A stretch of 64,000 nt of DNA, taken from Tetraselmis striata (taxonomy: Eukaryota; Chlorophyta; Chlorodendrophyceae; Chlorodendrales; Chlorodendraceae). The notes below the pieces were generated by a model. The model saw only the letters and a list, made by a program, of their open reading frames with translations, made no database searches and was not told the DNA's origin. The position numbers and the translations under genes were made by a program. The stretch is from positions 1 through 64,000 of the forward strand of contig VCJN01000593.1 in the NCBI GenBank assembly GCA_006384855.1. Direction: 5' to 3'. Positions 59,305 to 64,000 of the stretch are shown here, one piece after another (within the stretch, counting starts at the first letter, position 1; each line of letters begins with the position of its first letter).

Positions 59305-61529
59305 ACGAGCTGCAAGGCACGGAGGCATATGTGCCTGCTGGATCCTACCAGCAAACAGATCACACGACATTACTGGCAGCCCAGTATCAAGGAAAATTTC
59401 CTGTCATCAAGAGAGTTATGTCCTGTTATTAAGGCAGCTCCCGTATCATAAGGCGCCGCCGCCACAGGTCTAGGCTCAATACATCGAACCTGCTGGTGCT
59501 TCCCCAATCCACTGGCCCTACACTCATCCTGGTCGCTGCAATGCGATCGGCACCTCACACTGTCGTCCACTCCGCCACTCAGGAGTACAGCAACAAAGTG
59601 TAACCATTGCCCATCAGTCCATCGAAAAAGGAATCAGGCGGTTCCTCTGCGCGCAGTGCAGCGCCTCTGCTCTCTGTCTGCGAGCGAGCTGATAATGATG
59701 CCCAACAAAGTTTCGTGGTGTAGTGTATCATTGAGGTTGTTTCTGGCAAGGTTCTGCCATATTATTGCCCGCTGGTCAAACATCTCCTGCCAGAGGCGCC
59801 CGCTAGCAGCGGAACGCCACAGCCACTACCGCCACAGCCACTACCAAAACCACGCTTTGGATGCGCGTCATTTTCACACTAATTGCTCGACATGATGATA
59901 TTCAGTTTTCGCCCCCCATGAAACATATCATACATATCATCTGGAAGTATATCAGAGTATACCACCAGTGCAACACGGAATCTCAGGACTGATGAATTAT
60001 TCGCAATCCGTTCTTTTTGTGATCCGCGGACCCAATGTTAAAAACTTCGGGTATACTGCTACGCCTCGATACCTCACTCGCTGGCCGTGTGATTCTCCGC
60101 GGCTCCCTGCTCTGGCTGGCGTGGCAAGGCCGGTTACCAGGGAGTAGCTAGATATGCCCCAGTCACATTCAGAGCATCGGCGTCCCGCTGATATCCCATG
60201 ACCGCGCTCAGCAGCACACCCACCAAGCGGTGTATCCATTGCCATGACTGGCCGGCCGGGAGCAAGGGGTCAGGCGTGTCACGGCCGCTTGGCGCTGGGC
60301 AGGAGGGACGCAGCAGCGGCGGCGGCTGCCAAAATGAACTGATGGCCGAGTCGTATGGCGCCGCGCCGCCACTAGCAGGCATTGCCCGTCTCCTGTGCTG
60401 CCAGGTCAGGCGCTGCCCGGCTCTACGTTACGTCCAGGGACAGGCATACCGGGGGCGGAGGGGAGCAGCGGAGGGGGATACGAGCGCGGCCTCCTTTGCT
60501 AGCAGCCGACACTGCTAATGGCGCCAGCGCTGTAGAAATAAGGGAGCACTTGGTGCTCGTCGAGAGTAGGTTACATGGTGGTGGTGGGGTGTACCGCGGG
60601 GTTCAGTGCGTTGACACTTTGAGTGGCGCGGCCGAGGGGGGCGGTTCTATCAAACAGGAACCCGCCCTGTCCGCCAGGGTCAAATGTAGACGAAACCATA
60701 GCGGAACCACAGGGAGTGCTCTTGTAAGTTGCATGCCCTTTCTGTGAAATGTGATTGTGGTCATAATGGTAGAACAAGTGGTAAACGCTGTGAAAAGGGG
60801 TCTTCTGGGTGCGCGGAAACCTGCACCTGTGAACGTATACCCCCCCCCCCCCCTCCCCCCTCGGCCAATGGTCGTACAGTAGGTCCCAATCCCTCACCAT
60901 CCCTTTGTGCCTCTTTGTTCCGCTGGCATCAGCGGTATACACACGCTCAGCCGGGCGCATGCGCCCCTATTTAACCCACTCCCCCCCCCCCCCCCCCGCC
61001 TTCACCCATCCCCCCTCACCCCTCCGCTGGCTGGCGGTCTGCCTGATTTACTTCATCGCGCGTAGCAGTTTGAGGCAGTCGGTGTGTTCCTACATTGCCG
61101 CTGGGGGAGTCGGGATCCTCCAGATTTATCTATGCTGCCCTCCTATCTTGCACCATGACATTCCTACGCTGCCCGCCAGGAATTGACCGCGCCATATTGA
61201 CCAAACCAACTCGCCACTTAGGGAGACGGAGGGAGGCATACGAGTGTAACAATCATTGAGTTGTTGGCACGGCATACGATCCTTACCACTTGGATACCAT
61301 AACCGCGCTTTGGGTTTACGGTATATCACTGCTTTTGACCCCCTCCCTGCGCCCCCCATAGAGACAGCAGGAAAAACTATATGTATTCTTCAGTATCTCA
61401 GAGTACACTGCAAATACTATGCGGATCTTCAGGGTCGTTGCAGCAAACACAATTTATGATCGTCTCGACTACCCACGAACAAAAGAAATGGCATGGCGGG
61501 TATAACTGCTCAAAAAGAATCATGATTAA
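59305..61529. other. No confident gene
   Basis: A short plus-strand Cys-rich frame at 60745-60840 (VKCDCGHNGRTSGKRC, CAETCTCE) ends at a C run and faintly recalls the Cys-rich tail of the integrase elements. C runs at 60840-60853 and 60981-60997. Otherwise nothing. Confidence 0.35.
59599..59603 (+). terminator. TGTAA polyadenylation-type signal
   Basis: TGTAA, 295 bases after the astacin stop codon. Confidence 0.35.
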
Positions 61530-62739
61530 TCAAAACCACATTATCAGAGTATCACCCGCTTGATGTGTAGCAAATATAGCCGTTTCTAAGCGCTCAGGTG
61601 CAAAAATCACAGAGCCGCGACCCGTGCTGGCGCCGCAACGCTGTCCTAGTGGTCTCTCTCTCTCTCTCTCTCTCTCCACTGCTGCGCCACCGTAGGCCTG
61701 CTCCCCGCCGCTGTGCCGATTGGGTTCCCCTGCTTGAGCAGGGATGAATCCCGGGGGAGTGACACCGCCCTCCTCTGCATAGCAGCCCACCGCCTGGGTG
61801 AAGACGATTGCTTCCCCACAGTAGCCACGCGCTGCCAAGCTCGGGTCGCCACTAATCTCGGGTTGATTCTCCTCGGCAATCGATAACACTTTGCAGCACC
61901 CACGATGAATGGCGCCAGGCTCTGTGAGGGAACGGGCCCAGGGGGGTAGTAGTGGGGGCATACTAGTCCGACCCGCCGCCTTGTACTTCATCTGCCCTGA
62001 TAATTCCAGCAATCCTGCGTGACTGTCATGTTATCCCGGCCACAGTTCGAGTAGACCCTACAATGGCAGCAGTCAGTGTACGCCCTTAACACAGTTGTAG
62101 GGGTATGCTCTCATTTAAGAATCTGAAAGCGATATTCTACCAGGTTAAAAAGCAGAACCCTATGTTATCTTGTGATTACTAGGCTAGCCCTAATATTTTT
62201 AAGGGCAACGTAGTTAAGGTAGTGAGAAATTAGCCCCTATATAGTCCAGCGAAGTGGCTTGGCCGTGGCAATCTGCCGTCATGCGGAATAAGATAGATCC
62301 CGCAGCTCGGCGAGAGATCGCATCCATTTAACGCAGCTAGTCCCGGCTATAGCCCGGCTAGTCCCGAGCTCAGCAATGCGAGGAGGACCATCATCTCAGC
62401 AGCATAGTTTACCTGTACGGGGACGGGAAGAGCCACAAACACGTGGTTGTCACCGCCGGGCATGAGCACCACAGTGCTAACGCATTTCGGCAGCTCCACT
62501 CCCGGCGTAATCGGCTTCATTGCGGCTCCTGCATTCTGCTGCTCGCCTGCAGCGGCGGTAGCACCACCGACAGCATATTCAGAGCCAAAGGTGCTGCAAT
62601 GGCGCTGGCACTTCTCCACATATAACGGCCCACAAAAACGAACACAGTGGCAAAAGCGCCCACACCTAAAGCATGTCCCAGCAAACACTGTGTCAGCCAT
62701 CATGCTACTCCAGCTGGAGCACGTTATGCACGTATGCAC
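61530..62739 (-). CDS. Hypothetical minus-strand gene, two exons
   Basis: The upstream exon (from about 62640 to 62413) has PGVELPKCVSTVVLMPGG then NHVFVALPVPVQ, ending at a strong donor CAG|GTAAAC. A downstream exon starting about 61999 (GGGCAG|ATGAAG, phase 0 on both sides) has PPLLPPWARSLTEPGAIHRG, GYCGEAIVFTQAVGCYAEEG and GFIPAQAGEPNRH. Its frame then runs through a CT microsatellite (61652-61677) as ERERER, where a further intron may start. No family recognised. Confidence 0.35.
61652..61677. repeat. (TC)n microsatellite
   Basis: About 13 TC units. Confidence 0.9.
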
Positions 62740-63149
62740 CTACACCTTAAGCACCCTACATTTGCTATTATCTACAATAAGTCAGACGATACACCCTGTG
62801 ACATTCCAGCAATGCTGAATGGCGGCAGTGAATGTTACTTCGCTCAATATTATATCACTAGGCCATGTGTATTGCTACACGTTGACACCGCGCACATAAG
62901 GTCATGCCGCCCCGCACGCAATAGCCCGCCCCGCTCTTTACAGTAGCCCGCCTCGGAAAATAAATACATTTCTGGTCCAAAAAGAAACGAAGACCGCGAT
63001 CCCTTCGACTCGATTGTCTTTCCGACGTGACCAAGCCCACAATCAGAGTATCCGGCGAGCTCATTAGTGAAAGAGGCAATATATGTTCATCACCACCAAC
63101 CGCCTACTGATCCCCATTACCCTTCTGCCCATGCTGGTGCATTCTCGTA
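62740..63149. other. No gene recognised
   Basis: Nothing supportable seen. Confidence 0.4.
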
Positions 63150-63735
63150 TCATCTTCGAAGGTGCGGCATGCGGACCAAATGCTCATATAAAGGGCCGTG
63201 GGCCACCAGTGTGTGCAGTTGCCGCAAAGCTGGTAGGAAATGCAACTTTAGGTGGCACCCTGATAACAACTACTGTCAGAACATTGAGGACCATGTTGCT
63301 GGCACTAGCGCTCAGGGAGCTGCCACCCCAGTCCGTGTAATGAACTAAATTCTAGAATAAATAGAATGTAATCGAAGACTCTCTTTAATTTCACTCCAAT
63401 TTAAAGTTAGTTGCATCTGCTACTTAATTTGAACTTAATTGAAATCGAATTGATCTTGCCTTGAGATGCGGACAAAAACTTACCATAGGCTGGATAGCGT
63501 GGATCCATGCGTAAATGGTCCAAGTATCGCGCTCCATGCGTACATGGGCCGGTCCATGGTCGTTTGTCGAGGGCAGTCCATGTGTACATGGGCGGTCAGC
63601 CAACGACCCGTGTACGCATGGGCCGTTTTCGGTTAACTCCATGTGTAGATGGTACGGCCATGTGGACACGGGTCAATGGAGGCTCCATGTTCACATGGCC
63701 CGCATGTCCACATGGATCTTAATATAAATACATGT
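63150..63735 (+). mobile_element. Truncated second copy of the integrase element 3' end
   Basis: Matches 3360-3955. The Cys-rich exon reads KCSYKGPWATSVCSCRKAGR then HPDNNYCQN, ending at TAA 63346-63348. It is followed by the same AT-rich trailer and the palindrome cluster (63500-63720). Similarity starts abruptly near 63155 and ends near 63735. One Cys of the motif is changed (CSYK for CTCK, W for C before HPDNN), so the copy is diverged and 5'-truncated. Confidence 0.75.
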
Positions 63736-64000
63736 ATATTAGTACGATGAGTACTAGTACCGGTATAGCGACCACCAGCATATATATCAGCAGCAGCACA
63801 ATATGTATCATACAAGTCACATCAGGATCGATATCAGGATATTTCATATCGGCATCGTTAGCATCAATAATATTTCATATCATCAGTAGCACCAGTATCA
63901 CTCCATGAGTCTGGCTACCTGCTGTCGCCTATTCACTTCCGTTGAAATTTTATTCATTAAAAACCAAAGCCAACTCTTTAGTCGCTCTGCTATGAACACC
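63736..64000. other. No gene recognised
   Basis: AT-rich with short AGTAC/ATCAG-type simple sequence. Confidence 0.4.

Larger units (their letters stand above)
22654..60997. repeat. Scattered poly-C/poly-G runs of 14-30 bases
   Basis: Plus-strand C runs: 22654-22670, 29937-29966, 39997-40013, 42942-42961, 43470-43486, 55323-55347, 60840-60853 and 60981-60997. Plus-strand G runs: 27748-27763, 31047-31062, 32770-32792, 35011-35029, 36086-36105, 43744-43759, 45705-45727, 47054-47074 and 53451-53471. Inside introns I could define, seven including an interrupted C run near 40501-40520, six are C on the sense strand; 43744 is the exception. Frames running through them give false poly-Pro or poly-Gly. 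Confidence 0.85.

Overview
This is a repeat-rich eukaryotic nuclear window. Multi-exon genes with GT-AG introns occur on both strands and bacterial-type operons are absent. A starch phosphatase of the SEX4 type, TGTAA motifs downstream of four gene ends and an algal-type tyrosine-recombinase element suggest a green alga. That placement is an inference; no rRNA or organelle gene is present to confirm it.

Layout. (1) 1-3.96 kb: a decayed, intron-containing KRBA2/Ginger-type integrase gene followed by a cluster of 14-bp palindromes; its 3' end is repeated at 63.15-63.74 kb. (2) 4-14.8 kb: transposon remnants (a restriction-like endonuclease domain of a non-LTR element, a DNA-methyltransferase-like pseudogene at 7.9-9.1 kb, dispersed repeats) and a few unrecognised reading frames. 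(3) 14.8-26.7 kb: what looks like one ~12-kb mobile element with two divergent multi-exon genes, a DNA N6/N4-methyltransferase-like gene on the minus strand and a DUF7869-type, transposase-like gene on the plus strand. Three introns of these genes are filled with the same 24-bp minisatellite, always in the same genomic orientation, and the outer flanks carry inverted copies of a TGTCC...GGGACAA motif that the minisatellite unit resembles. (4) 27.3-32 kb: a TNP2-like transposase fragment, a small Lys/Pro-rich gene and a 390-bp duplication. (5) 33.8-37.6 kb: a minus-strand gene of at least 13 exons whose function I do not recognise. (6) 39.6-44.1 kb: a SEX4-like phosphoglucan phosphatase (dual-specificity phosphatase plus starch-binding domain) with one GC-AG intron. 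(7) 45.3-48.8 kb: a tyrosine-recombinase element between ~250-bp direct repeats with no room for a reverse transcriptase. (8) 55.6-59.3 kb: an intact three-exon gene for a secreted astacin metalloprotease with two NIDO-like repeats. (9) 61.5-62.7 kb: a possible small minus-strand gene.

Host-type genes (SEX4-like, astacin, the 13-exon gene) can be spliced largely or wholly in frame. Most transposon genes carry stops or phase breaks and are probably dead copies. Long poly-C runs lie in introns, usually on the sense strand and sometimes directly after the 5' splice site. Splice junctions were inferred by eye from frame, consensus and family similarity; none was tested against transcripts.
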